Shown here piece after piece: positions 34,389 through 45,900 of a stretch of 64,000 nt of DNA. The stretch's first letter is position 1, and every line of letters begins with the position of its first letter. The position numbers and the translations under genes were made by a program. The DNA is from Nematostella vectensis (lineage: Eukaryota; Cnidaria; Anthozoa; Actiniaria; Edwardsiidae). The notes beneath the pieces were generated by a model, which ran no database searches, was not told the origin of the DNA, and worked only from the letters and a program-made list of their open reading frames with translations. The stretch spans positions 10,826,856-10,890,855 of the forward strand of contig NC_064040.1 of NCBI RefSeq assembly GCF_932526225.1, written 5' to 3'.

Positions 34389-34952
34389 CTACTCTGGGAT
34401 GGCAGACTCGCCACTGTGCATTTGCGGGCAAACCACTGGTGAGTCCGCGACTGCTACCTCGTGTTGACATCGCGTGTCAGCGCTTGCCGTTCCGGCGGTG
34501 TTCACATGACGTGCTACGTGTAACGCCCCGACGGCTAAAGCCATCAAACGACCGCAGCGTAGAGACAGGCTTCCGCACAATGTGCGGAGCTCGTTGTTAA
34601 TGATGTAGTCGGACACTAGGTCATTGTGAAGATCGACCACACTGTCTATCGGCAGCGCCATGCCTACTAGCTTGGTCGTAAGCTTCAGAAAGCTGTCTGC
34701 CAGGGCGTCCGTAGTCCTGCTGGCTAGAGCGGTCTCGTATCGCTTCTCGTACTTCCTCACCTCCTCGGCGCTCATGCATTTGACGTCTTCGTGAGTCAGG
34801 GCCTTGTCTACCATTTCTCTCGACTTCCCCGAGGCTACGAGAATCGCGAGTTTCTCCCCCGCGTCTGCTACCTCAGTTTTCTCACCTCCGGTGATCAATG
34901 CTTTATGCCCTAGGGCATACGTGGGCGGTGGTTTACTGCGCTTACCGTTCAA
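34389..34952 (-). CDS. Helical unknown protein of the viral element
   Basis: About 187 residues; start ATG 34952 overlaps the 3' end of the ATPase gene by 11 bp, as in an operon-like viral array. The middle is strongly helical and acidic (SAEEVRKYEKRYETALASR, then DSFLKLTTKLVGMALPIDSV), followed by NDYIINNEL-like text 'SDYIINNELRTLCG' and 'LSLRCGRLMALAV'. The last ~35 residues look degraded, suggesting a late frameshift. No named family. The gene is consistently placed beside the ATPase, so a packaging or assembly role is possible (inference). Confidence 0.65.
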   Translation of the reverse strand: MNGKRSKPPPTYALGHKALITGGEKTEVADAGEKLAILVASGKSREMVDKALTHEDVKCMSAEEVRKYEKRYETALASRTTDALADSFLKLTTKLVGMALPIDSVVDLHNDLVSDYIINNELRTLCGSLSLRCGRLMALAVGALHVARHVNTAGTASADTRCQHEVAVADSPVVCPQMHSGESAIPE

Positions 34953-35546
34953 CTAGGGCGATGGTATAAGGGTGACGCAAGCAAAACTCTAACTTCGAGA
35001 ACTTTTTCGTCTTGAGGGCCTTCATGTACTCTTTCATCTTCTCTTCTGAGAGCTCCGCGCCGTAGTCATGCAGGATAGCTTTCATGTCCGCTCTGCTCGG
35101 GGTATAGAAGACCACCAAGGCCGCGATGTTCTCACGGAACGGCTTCGTGATGCTGGTGACCTGCTGTGTGATTACCCACACGCTAATACCCACGTGGCGC
35201 GCGCTGAACGCCAAGTTGACGAGCTGGTCAGGGCGCCTCTTTAGGTCTTTCGAGGCCGCACAGTCGTCGAGTATGATTAGCGTATTAGTGCCTTCGAAGA
35301 GAGCGGAGACAAACCTCAGCATTATGTCGATCTGACCCGCCTCAGGTGTGATGACAAACAGACGATTGTCGCCCTCGCCAAAGCCGTCGTATGTTTTGTT
35401 GTAGACAAAGGTAGGGCACATGAGTACGATGTAGTCAAACTTGCCCCGGAAAGGGCCGCGCAGCCGGTCCACTATGAATCGGGTCTTCCCGCATGACGTC
35501 GGGCCTACGATGAGAGCGTTAAATGGGATGTTTTTTTTGGGTCCAT
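34942..35546 (-). pseudogene. FtsK/A32-type DNA-packaging ATPase, frameshifted at its 5' end
   Basis: Walker A is GPTSCGKT (35482-35505) and Walker B is LIILDD (near 35264-35285), followed by a sensor-like 'VWVITQQ'. This matches the genome-packaging ATPases of Polintons, virophages and NCLDVs in size (about 190-200 residues) and motif spacing. The in-frame reading is open from about 35560 to the stop at 34942. The nearest upstream ATG (35546) is in a different frame; the switch lies at an A8 run on the coding strand (35531-35538). It could be decay, sequencing error or slippage. The enzyme would pump viral DNA into capsids. Confidence 0.8.
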
Positions 35547-35586
35547 ACCGCGCTGCCGCAGCGCTTCGCGCACTGCGTGTCTGTGC

Positions 35587-36845
35587 TCAGTATTGTTTGG
35601 ACTCTAGCTGTCCGTTCATAAGGTTCATTTGGGCGTCGGCCACCACAAACACGTGACAGTTTACGGTACCCGTGCCGCTTGCCGTGCGTTTTATCTCGAG
35701 GTGCACACCGTCGCGGATATTGACCAATCGGAGACCACCCCCATGGATAGCACTGTCGTCCGTCGTTCGAAGGTCGATCCACAGAGCAAAGTTGTTATCG
35801 CCATAGAACGACTCGGGGCTGATTGCCGGGGCGGCAGGCGCTCCGCTTTGTTCCCCCCCCCCCCCCCCCCCAGGAGGGGCGGACGAACTGCCTTTTCGCC
35901 TCCTTCCAGAAATCCGTGGGGCGCAGCCCCTGGCTGAAGACCTTGTTTGGCATGCCGTCGATTGTAACGCGAACGCTCTTGATGTCGGGGTACACGAACT
36001 TCTCAGAGTCGCGAGCCCCTGCCGTGTATGAGTCCACAAAGAGGAGCAACAGACCACTCATAGACCTTCGCGGCAGGTTGACACTCTCGTTGATTATGCT
36101 GTCCGTCCCTTTGCTAATCACAAAGGTCTTGTGGAGGTTCACTTGCTCGTAGAAGAACGTTGTGCCGTTTTGGTAGGCGGACCGGGCGAGGTTGTCGTCC
36201 CTCAGGCTTTCGTATTCCAGCTCTAGATTTTTGAAGCCATAGGATAATTTGGTAGCATCGCTTCCGACTACTACCTGGTCAACCGTTGCGAGCGTGATCT
36301 CGAAGAGCAGCGCCTCGGAGAGCGCCCTTGGGTACAGTACGCCGTGGTCCGTCAGCATAAAATGGTCTAGCGGGATGCTGTAGTTCGCCCCGTGGAGCGT
36401 TCTCCTTGGCGTTACTAGTCGCTTTATCGCCAGCCTTGGAGCGAAGCTTGCGCATGTTTTCTGACTGTATGCCCTGCTCCAGGCGGTCCTCTTTCTCGAC
36501 CTTGGACAGGTAAAGCTCCCCATACGTCTTGAAGACATCGTAGCGGTTGGTGTCCTGGAGCGTTTCTCCTGCAAACGTGATTTTCAGGCGGCTCACAAGA
36601 TTTCGGCCGACGTTGTTCACGACGGTATTATTTGCTTGGCCTGAGATGGAGAGATCGAAACCGACCCTCAAGGAGCCAGGCACGAGCGTGACGCCTTCCG
36701 ATAGCTTTGGGACCGCCACATATAGCGTCTCGCCTGGGGAGGCCGTCGACGGGTTGAGAGTGACCCGGTGAACAGTTCTCTCGGCTTTCAACCCCAGAGG
36801 AGTTCTGGGTGTTCGTTGGGGAACAAGTTTATCGCTGACTGACAT
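35587..36845 (-). pseudogene. Major-capsid-like protein of the viral element, in three frames
   Basis: Starts at ATG 36845 (MSVSDKLVP). Protein-like reading moves between three frames: 36845 to about 36400, about 36410 to 35880, and about 35850 to 35587. The second switch coincides with a 19-C run (35853-35871); the first lies near 36395-36410. The 5' part contains 'PGETLYVAVPKL' and 'NNTVVNNVGRNL', the middle 'GARDSEKFVYPDI', and the 3' part 'FALWIDLRT' and 'CHVFVVADAQMN'. Size (about 415 residues) and beta-rich pattern fit a double-jelly-roll major capsid protein. I infer this from context and recall of similar cnidarian proteins; structure prediction would settle it. It lies immediately upstream of the ATPase. 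Confidence 0.65.
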
Positions 36846-36960
36846 CCCTATTACGTATATTATATATATATATATATATATAAAGTACGAAGCCGGGTGG
36901 CTATGGTGCGGGCTGTTAGACATGTCTAATATAGCGTAGCACGAGTTATGTGCACGAATC
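36846..36960. promoter_or_regulatory. Divergent intergenic region with (TA)n tract
   Basis: About 115 bp between the capsid-like gene (-) and the 36961 gene (+). Holds an AT run 'tatatatatatatatatata' (about 36858-36881) in otherwise GC-rich viral DNA. This is the only divergent gap in the right half and a natural place for back-to-back late promoters. The promoter role is inferred from position. Confidence 0.4.
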
Positions 36961-37447
36961 ATGGGTGATGTTGACGTTGACATTGACGATACCTTGCCGG
37001 GTGCGTCCGCCGATCGCGGAGCGGGGGACGACGAGACGACGCCCCTTATCCCGTTGAAGCTGAAAGGCTTCAAGCTGGCGATGGGGTCCGTGGCAGAGAT
37101 AGACGCGGTCATCCAGGAGAACACAGAACGAGTCCAAGAGCTGCAAGGGGAAGACCGCGCTCGTGTCCAACGGCGTTGCGTTCCAGAATGCCGACCTCTA
37201 CATCTGCTGCGATATCGTAGACCGCACGCAATGCCTCTCCTTAGGCAAACCTTCAAACGTTCTCGCTTGCCTATAAACCCGCGGGAGGCCGCACGAGAAA
37301 GTCGTCTATGGACCCGACATCCCCGTTTGTGTCGCAGCATCTTCCTCTGAGTTTGTCTCGAGTATCCAAATATGGATCAGGGATGACCGCGGTAGACGGG
37401 TGGACTTAAAGGGCAAGCCTGTTCGCCTCGTATTAGAGCTAACCTAG
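36961..37447 (+). pseudogene. Probable minor structural protein of the viral element, frameshifted
   Basis: ATG 36961 (MGDVDVDIDD) opens an acidic N-terminus followed by 'PLKLKGFKLAMGSVAEI'. The protein-like reading then changes frame near 37145-37155 and again near 37265-37290. The last segment ends 'IWIRDDRGRRVDLKGK' and 'VRLVLELT' at a TAG (37445-37447). The short C-terminal 'I.IWIRD.RG..VDL' pattern recalls beta-sandwich capsid accessory proteins next to the capsid gene in related elements (recall, unverified). A penton or spike role is a guess. Confidence 0.55.
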
Positions 37448-37463
37448 GTCCGACATAACAAGC

Positions 37464-38167
37464 ATGGCAAACAGCGACGTTAGCAGCGGTGCCATATACC
37501 CCTCGCTTCCCAGTGTCTGCCCCCCGATTTGCCCGCAAACGCACATGACGCCTGCCGCTCCGGCAAGCATCGGCGGCGACGTGCAAAGCTTCCGACTCCA
37601 GAGAACATGTGACACTCAGGCGGTTCTAGACAACGAGATAACGCATCATCGACAGGTGCGGAAGAAGTATAAGCGCGCCTTTGCCGTTACCCATGCTGTG
37701 TCTGTGGCATCCGGCATCGCTGCAGGGGCGCTATCCAGCGCCGGGGTGGGGGTCTCTTTGAGTGGGATAGGGGTTTTGATCAGATCTGATAGAATTCTGT
37801 CCGCTGGCAGGGGTCGCTGGGCTGGTCGGTGTCGTGGGCGCGGGCGCGGGGGTGGTCTCTAGGGGTCTTACGAGCAAGGTGGCTAAGCACGAAGACACGA
37901 TGGTTTTAGCGGAGAGTAAGAAAAACTCGATCAGCGAGCTGGTCTCTAAGGCTCTGCAGGACGGGCATATCTCAGACGAAGAGTTTCGGCTAATACTTCA
38001 GGAACAAGAGAGATACTACGCGCTCAAGGCCGCTATCAGAGCTCGACACGGCCTCGCACCGCGTGGGAAAAAAAGGCAGGAAAGGGCCCTCCCTGGAGAC
38101 ACGCGAAAAGATGAAAAAGTGGCTGCGAGAAATTCGCGAAGAGTTCGGGAGCGAGGTGTTCGAGTAA
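37464..38167 (+). pseudogene. Membrane-helix/coiled-coil protein of the viral element, frameshifted
   Basis: ATG 37464 (MANSDVSSG) follows the previous gene by 16 bp. A basic helix (RQVRKKYKRAF) leads into a glycine/alanine-rich hydrophobic stretch. The frame changes near 37795-37810, then continues through 'KHEDTMVLAESKKNSISEL', 'HISDEEFRLIL' and 'ERYYALKAAIRA'. A second change lies at an A7 run near 38069-38076, after which a short lysine/glutamate-rich helix ends at TAA 38165-38167. The layout (hydrophobic hairpin, then a regular acidic helix) resembles unknown proteins I recall from related cnidarian elements. Function unknown. Confidence 0.6.
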
Positions 38168-38313
38168 AACTCAGGTTTAAACGCCACGCCAGCGGCTTTG
38201 AATTTACGGCCGAAAAACGATCATTCCGCGCCCCGTAGGTTGGCGGCCCAACCTACGTCCCTCGTTTTCACGGCCCTCAGGTCCTAGCACAAGGCGCTGG
38301 CGCCCCCGACATA

Positions 38314-38537
38314 GATTAATGATTGCTAACCATTGCTAATTACTCATCTACGCGGAGTGTGTTTTGCGTAGATTTACTTCTGCTAATTACCCATCTACGC
38401 GAAGTGATCCCGACGTAGATTAATAATCAGCAATTATTAATCTACACGAAACGCGTTTCGGTGCCACTGAAAGCCCCCAGCCTGGAACGGGGCTGGGAGG
38501 CCCGGAGGGGCGATTCGCACCTCCCAGCCCGTTTCAC
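38314..38537 (-). repeat. Right terminal inverted repeat of the viral element
   Basis: Reverse complement of 29979-30202 with about nine mismatches in 224 bp. Ends 'cctcccagcccgtttcac'. Contains the same 14-bp-arm palindrome and 'catctacgcg' iteron-like phrases. Both inner boundaries stop at the same base ('gattaat'), which fixes the repeat length. Confidence 0.92.
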
Positions 38538-39970
38538 ATGGGCTAGCACCCTCTCTCGCATAAGAGCGAAACCGTGTAGAACAAGGGAGAAAAGAACACC
38601 AGTTAGGGGCACACCATTCATGAATGGCACACCATTTATGTAACAACTCCATAAAGGGAGGATGGTGAAGTGAAAACGTATGGGCCAGAAATTATAGCAG
38701 GAATATGGCAGGAAATGTCTTGTGTGTAGGGAGATGGTTTGGGTAGGGGTTTTTCAATATGGCTGATTTTGTAGATTAGGGGTTTCAAAAACCACTGCTT
38801 CATTTTTGTTTTTCTGTATTGCGACGGAAGAGTGGACGCAGGAGATACATTCCATTTATACCAAATCTACCCTTTCTTACCCTCTACAGCCCGTAATCGC
38901 CCTTGGTAAAACATCGAAACCACAAAATTCCATTGTATATTTATTCACGCCAAACGTAGTACAATTTATACAGGCATTTATGTACAGCTTTTCGATGCCT
39001 GGGTAGACTGCCCTGCAGTCTATAACTGCTCTTTTACTCACTAACACTATTGAACCAATTTAATGAGCCAGCTCCTTGGTTCAAATTTACTGCCTTTACC
39101 ATAACCAAACACATGTTAAACCATTAGCAGGTGAGCTTTATGGAAATTTAAATAGCTCTCCTTACTTTTAAATCTATCGAGGAATTAATTAAAGATAATA
39201 TCAAATAAAATTCAAGCAAATATTTGGAGTTGCGATGTCTAAATGATTTATCGTGCGGTTAAATTAAACCGATAATAACGGCAAGATCCTGTTTAAACGT
39301 AGCAATTCGTACACTGCTAATGAACCATGGCGTAGAATATATTTTTACATATAATAACAACTCTCAATTTCGAGGTTTTAGGAAGAATTTGCTATCTCTG
39401 TCATAGTGAACCTAGGGCTTCATTGATTATTTAAAATATATACTTGGCCCGTGTTTAATTTACAATAGAAACGGCGAAATAGTACGCCAGAATATAAATA
39501 CAAATGTACAAATATGACGGGCCAATTCTGACGAAGAAAGAGTGAAAAAAAGCAAAGGCTATAAGTTAAACCGGTACTCTCATTAGGCCCATGCCTCGCT
39601 GAATTACAATAAATTAGTTATACACCAAGCACAAATACAAAGTTTTGTCACGGTATATTATTTCAAAATGAGCCTTCATTTTCTTTAACAATGCACTTTC
39701 TTATTCAGCCCGCTAAATTACAGCAGGATTTATAATCAGTTTCTATGCTGTGAAGAGTGTAACAAAAGAACAATCACATCTCGCATGAAAAAATGCAAAT
39801 AACCAAAATTTTTCCATGCCAAATTTTATCTAGATTTTCCCAACATGCTTATCTCGGAATCGTCTGACAAATTAGCTAGAACTCTATAAGGTTACTTTGA
39901 AAGTTCGCCTTTTTTGACACTCCGACTACTCGTACATTCTACGCCCGACTAACTTCCGAGTTCTGTCGAT
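38538..39970. other. Intergenic region and likely 3' UTR of the ELM2-SANT gene
   Basis: AT-rich, no supported ORF. Begins with 'accattcatgaatggcacac' (small palindrome at about 38611-38632). The right part, just downstream of the stop at 39971, should be 3' UTR of the minus-strand gene; an exact poly(A) site was not assigned. Confidence 0.5.
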
Positions 39971-42900
39971 TTATTGTCGGTGGATCGAGTTCTTATCGTC
40001 GTCGTCCGGCCTTTTCACGTGAGTTTTCATGTGTGCTGACCGACTCTTAATCTTGTGGAAAATTCTGCAAAGACAAAAAAATAATAATTAATTTTATTTA
40101 TTTATTTCATATTAGGAAACACCTTAGTTAAAGCTGCACTGTCACCAGTTGACTTCCGGAGGGCCGACCGAGATCTCAACCGACAAGAGACAAAAGAATC
40201 TATTACAATCCGCGCTATTTAACATGCCATCAGCTCTAAATTATCGGTCTCATTTTGAAATATTAGGTCCCTTATGTTACAGATCAATCACGCTTACCGT
40301 CCACAGACTTTGCAGGCGAACTCTGGGAGAGGCCCCCCTTCCACTAATGGCATCGGGGGCGGGGCAGGCACGTGGGGCTTTCGCCTCTTAACTACCACGT
40401 GATCTAGGTCCAGGGTTGGTGGGGGTGCACGTCGTTTGCGCGGCTCGCTAGGCTTCATAAAGCTGAAGATACAAATATATCACAATGAGTACAATGCTAA
40501 ATTCGTAGTTTTAGAAATCGCGCAGAATTTTGAAATTTGAATTCAGGTCTGGATACAGCGCGTAGTCTATCATACCCATGGTTATGGCGCAAAATTGAAA
40601 ATATTAAGTCAAATTCTTGAATTCTTGGCGGTCGCAGGCTAAATAACATGAGAGAATCTACTGACCTCCCGCCATGGACGCGTATGTGGCCGTTCAGCGC
40701 TTGTCTGGAGACGAATTTCTACAAGGAAATAACAACATTATAAGTCTAAGAGAAATATGTCATACATATTTAATAATAATAATACAAAAAAAAACAAGGT
40801 AAACGGCTAAAAAAATCTTTGTAAGGTGCAGGTCTAATAATGGAGTGTTTGTGTGGGCAAAACGACGGATTTTTAGTGTGATAGTTACTCGCTTGACGTC
40901 CTACCACACTGTTTACCTAATCAAGAAAAGGCAAGTCCTAACAAGGCTAAAAAAAATGACCTAGAAAATGAAGGACTGATGTTAGGAAAACAAGGCATTG
41001 ATCCTGTTGGCACTAGTTAAAATCTTTTAAAAACGCTTCATACAGGCGTAATCTTCAGTCAGGTTAAATGAAGTGTTAATTGCGTGAGTCGTTAGAGGCA
41101 TATCAAACAATGGACAAGAGATAGCTGCTAGACATAGCTCAAGGGTTCACTGGAAGGCTAATCAGGGCTTTTGTCATGGTGTGAATGCATGCAGCTGTCA
41201 AACTGTTATGACGATTTATCGGGGTATCTTACCAAATAAGACGAAATAACCAACGTAAAAGGGTAAAAAACACAAACACAAAACAACAACACGATTAGCG
41301 CCTTAATTCTAAAATTGACTCTTATTGTCCTTTGTGAAATAGGTTTCAAAAATACAACACTTGAAAACTTTTTATAGGGCACCTAACAAAAGTTGATTCC
41401 AATTTTCCATTATATTTCCATAAAATTCTAAAGATTGAAAATACAGCCAAAATAATTTCCCGCCGACGGCAACACGCGGACGATCATCCGGGAATCGTCT
41501 AGACTTACCGCGCTGCAATCTGGGAAATCACACTCAAAAAGTGAAGGATTGCTGTTGGTTTCACTTCCAGTGTCTTCCTCTTCGTACTCTTCCTCCGAGT
41601 CGGAATCGACGTAGCGAGTCCTGCCTCGGACAGCTTCGGGATGTGTTGCTTTCCACAAGTAGTAGAACTCGACACAGTCTCCGACTGTCTTCGTCTCACC
41701 GATCTATGGAGAGAAAAATATATACATCCTTTTCACACACGTTATTAAAGCAATATGAAACACAAACATAAATTAATTTTTCAGTTAGTTTCATTTTATT
41801 ATTATTTCCTTGATGTAGGATGGAGGTACCCTCTATATTCAATCATTAGTTATTCTTTCTTACCTCTTTCTTGAGGTCATTGAAGTCTTTTCCCTTGAGT
41901 CTAAAAGAATTTCTGAATGTTTGTCTTTCTTTAGAAGCCCATTTTACAGATCCTGAAAACAGAGAACAATGTTGAAAAGAAAATTCATTCAAATATAATC
42001 ATGCTATTGCTCTCGTTGGTAATATGTGATTCTTGGTCAGGTCTATTTTACACTCTATGAAGGGAATTAGAAATTCTGGGGGTATGGGGGAGGGGCATCT
42101 TTGAGTGCCGATTTCCTAGGGTAAAAAGGCGTTTTCCACGCTACCACTGTATCTTGGGTAGGGAATGTGTACAAGGGGGGTGTGGAACTTTTTCTGGAAT
42201 AAAACAATTTTAAGACAATTCTTTCACATACCTTCGTAGTGGTAGTTATACATAGGATCACTTGGGCTGGTCACATGCTTCTTACTTAATAATAGCCGTA
42301 CTGCTTCCTAAGAATTAGAGAAGTGATTAGTTTCTGCTAGATAAGTCCCTTTTTTCACACTTGGTATTTTGCTAGGATGTAAACATGGCAGATTCTTTAA
42401 TTGAGTGTTCTCAGACGAGGTCTTACTATATACCTAAGATCAGCAAACCTCAAAATAATAGAATTGGGTACACTATATGAAGTCTTGAGGGGCCTTTTAT
42501 TTAGTGGGCATGGTAAAATTGTACAGATACAGTCTTGGGGTGGTACATAAAAAGAATTTCAGAAAAATATCCCAGCATGAAATCATACACTATCAAGTTA
42601 TACAATGTGTTGTGTAATTTGCCCTAATGTAATAACTTGACTAAAGGGTTGCTGTTGTAAAAATGATTCATTCAAGTGGATTAGATCATATAGACAATGA
42701 ATTTTGCGCTATATAAATAATAAAATTATTACTGTTATTGTTGTTTCTGTTGTTATTATTCATGTGAACTATGTACCTTTAGATTGCCTCCTGCTTTGTG
42801 AAGTATATGCAATGCATACTCTTTGTTAGAGCCTCCACCAACAACAGCCACAGAACAAGCCATGTCTAAGAAAGCTTCAACTAGAAAAAAATATGGTCAT

Positions 42901-45900
42901 TTTAATTATCTTGTACACTTATACAATGGTGTCTTCTTGTGCAGAAAGTGGCTGCGTCATTTGTTACAAACAGTTAAAAATCTAGTTCACACATAAAATT
43001 CCATTCCTTCCTTAAGTTAATATCAGATGAACAGCAAAAAGAACCACAATCAAGTAAAGTAATTTAAGAAACCCTTTAAGCAGAAATCCACAATCAATGA
43101 TAATGCAAGTATTCTTACTTTCTTCTCTTCTCCCTCTTTTCCGTTCGTCCACTGGATACCAGACTAACGTTGCTTTATGGTCATCATGCCTTGCATTTTC
43201 TTTAGGTGCTAAACATCAAAGAAAAAAATAAGTAAGTTTTGACAAATATGAGAAGCCTCTTCAAGTATCAGGTATGGAAAATGGTGTATATACATGTATG
43301 TAAACATACCAATAACATCTGGAATTGAAGCCTGGAATTGGGGACCAATATTGATTTTCCTGGAAAGGTAAAAATTGATTGTAAAAAAAGATTGAAAGTG
43401 TAGAGTGTAAGGTTTAGCTGATATTATTACAAAGTATAAATCAAAATATATATATACTTACGGTTCAGGGAATGTTAGTTCATCATCGACATCATTGCTG
43501 CCTAGAAATACAAAACACCAATAAGTTAGATATGGGTAGTGAGAGAGATGGATTGACAGATAAAATGCTTAACACATAAACAGACTGTGAACCTATCAGT
43601 AGTCACTGTCTCGTTAAATAAAATTTTAAAACAATTTCTGAGTAGCCCTTGACAGTGTGTGCCTTTAGAACCATAATGTAGATGAGAAAAAATAATATGT
43701 GTAGGGAAAAACATTCACAGACTAAGCATCAAGAGACACTCACTAAGTCTGCGGGCACTCAGCATGAGACGACTGGGTGTCATTGGCATGGGTGGAACCC
43801 CGGATCTTGGTGTGAGATTCCCGGCAGCATTCACATGACTGAAGATACTCCTTGGACTAAGCATAGGTGGTGGAGTGTAGGGTGGCGAGCAGGTCCTGTT
43901 ACGTCCATGCGGGGAGGCCGGACTGTTGTATGCTGTACTAACAGACGGCGGGATCTTGAGCGGTTCAGGCCTTGGCCTCTTCCGTCGAGGAGAAACAATA
44001 TCTGAAGGGTTTCTAAAAACTGAATTGTCTTTGTCACTATCATTTCTGTGCTCTCTGGAATGTTTAATGTCTGTTTGCGAATGGTTTCCTCCCTGTTGGG
44101 AAAACTCTCTTGGTTTCCTAGGGATATCAATGTTATCGGGTCGGACACTTGCAGCAAAATGTACCCCACGGGGGTACCTGTCCTCTACATCACTTGATGT
44201 GCCACTATCAGGGGACTGGGAGTGACATGTCTTGACGTTGCCCATATCAGAGGTAGAATGTTGAATAGTCTCATCATACCGAACCTAGTAGTGCAATAAA
44301 TATAGGTTAACATTCTAATTCCATTTACAAACTCAGGTAACTCCTCTGAAATAAGTCTTAGCAAAAAAAAAAAAAAAAAAAAAACAGCAAACTTCCAGAG
44401 AAAAAAAAATTAGCAATTGGACACCCTTCCCCCCCCCCAAAAAAAAAATGAAAAAATAAAAACAAAGGAGCATATAAAAACTATTAGTAAATAAACTATT
44501 AATGTTTTCAACTTATATGATTAAAATTCTACAAAAAGTTTTAAAATATTGCATAAGCATCTAGGCAAAAACAGCTTTTATGTAAATTTTACTCAAAACC
44601 TAGGACAAAGCTATTGGATACTAGATCATATTTTGTTCTTTTTTATCTATAAACTACAACAATAGGAAAGGAAACTCTGTAGACATTAAAATGTTGCATG
44701 TTAAGTACAATTAGTAACCAAAATAATAATAATAAAACCAAGTTTAAAAGAACAAAACAGAATATAATACACTATGGCAAATAATCATGAAAAGAATATT
44801 TTTATGCATAGACAACAAATTCTCTTTCTATAAACCTAAAGCTGTGAAGTCCAGTATTCAAAAACAGATTAGAAAACTATCAAATTATTTTCCTATTGCT
44901 ACAAAATTGCAGCTCTTCAGTAGCTAATGATATCACAAGGAGAACATGAAAAATATAGATCTATGTATATTGAGAAAGCTAAAATTACAGAAAGTAAAAA
45001 GTAGAGAGCAAAATTTAGCAACCAGAACATGTTTAATATCACAGTAGAACTTAGAACTTGACCACAAACAAATAAGGCACCTTTAAAAAAACTACAATGG
45101 CAAAAATAAATTCACCTATAATACCCAGGCAAAAATCAAATAAGATGGCATTTATCTATGACTCTGATGTGATAATAGGAATAAATTATTGTACTTATCT
45201 TCAGGTTTTATAGGTAGCAAAAAAATAAATTGGAAGTCCTTTATAAAAATAACCCAAGTACATAATGCTGGTTGTGACTACAGGTAAAAGGACAATTTGC
45301 TGTAAAGCTAGTGTAAATTGCAGGTTGCAATTCCAAGTGATATGATTCTCTCCACCTAGTACATACAACCTTAGCAGCAAAACACAATCATGGTAGCCTA
45401 AAAATAAATCTAAAATTGTAGATACTCTATTATTGTGGTAGCAAAGATTAGCTATAAAACATTAACTGCAAGTTAGGGGTGGAAATTATTCTTGATACCT
45501 GCCTTAACCATAATGTTGGTGTATTTCTTGCTTGGTAGAATTTTTCATAAGGGAAATCCCAAAAAATTGTAGGAGACCAGTGAGAGGAAAATAGATCTCC
45601 ATTAGGGAAGTGAAAACTGTAGGTTATTCCAGACAAATGATTGCATCTGTGTCCAAAGTACTAAGGTAAATAGTAAGCTACAAATAGGCCAAAGCTAAAT
45701 ACAAGGATGGTGAAGGTCACATGATCAAGGAGTCATCAGAAAGGGAAAAAAATAGAATAATTTGAGTTGTGCAGAGAGAGAAAAAAAAATGCAAATTTGC
45801 AAGAAGGGGATCTGCCACAAAGCTTTACAAGAGCCAATCAGATTAGATGCCTGTCATGAATTGTCCAATCATAGAGTGGAAGCCATACAGGTGCCCTGTC

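Larger units (their letters stand above)
29979..38537. mobile_element. Integrated Polinton-like virus, 8.56 kb, decayed
   Basis: A distinct block bounded by 224-bp terminal inverted repeats (29979-30202 and 38314-38537). It is GC-rich and CpG-rich compared with its AT-rich surroundings, lacks introns, and is densely coding on both strands. Contents in order: a possible zinc-ribbon ORF and an unknown ORF (+), family-B DNA polymerase remnant (+), five small or unknown proteins plus packaging ATPase and capsid-like gene (-), then two more genes (+). The ATPase, capsid-like and polymerase set marks a Polinton/Polinton-like virus. Multiple frameshifts and in-frame stops show that this copy is broken. 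No integrase, protease or second replication gene was found. Flanking 6-mers 'ctttca' and 'atgggc' do not match, so no target duplication is seen. Confidence 0.88.

Noticed and set aside
36279-37340. 353-codon ORF read as one protein
   Set aside because: Only the part from ATG 36845 to about 36400 looks like the capsid-like protein; upstream lies the (TA)n gap and the opposite-strand gene, downstream is out of frame.
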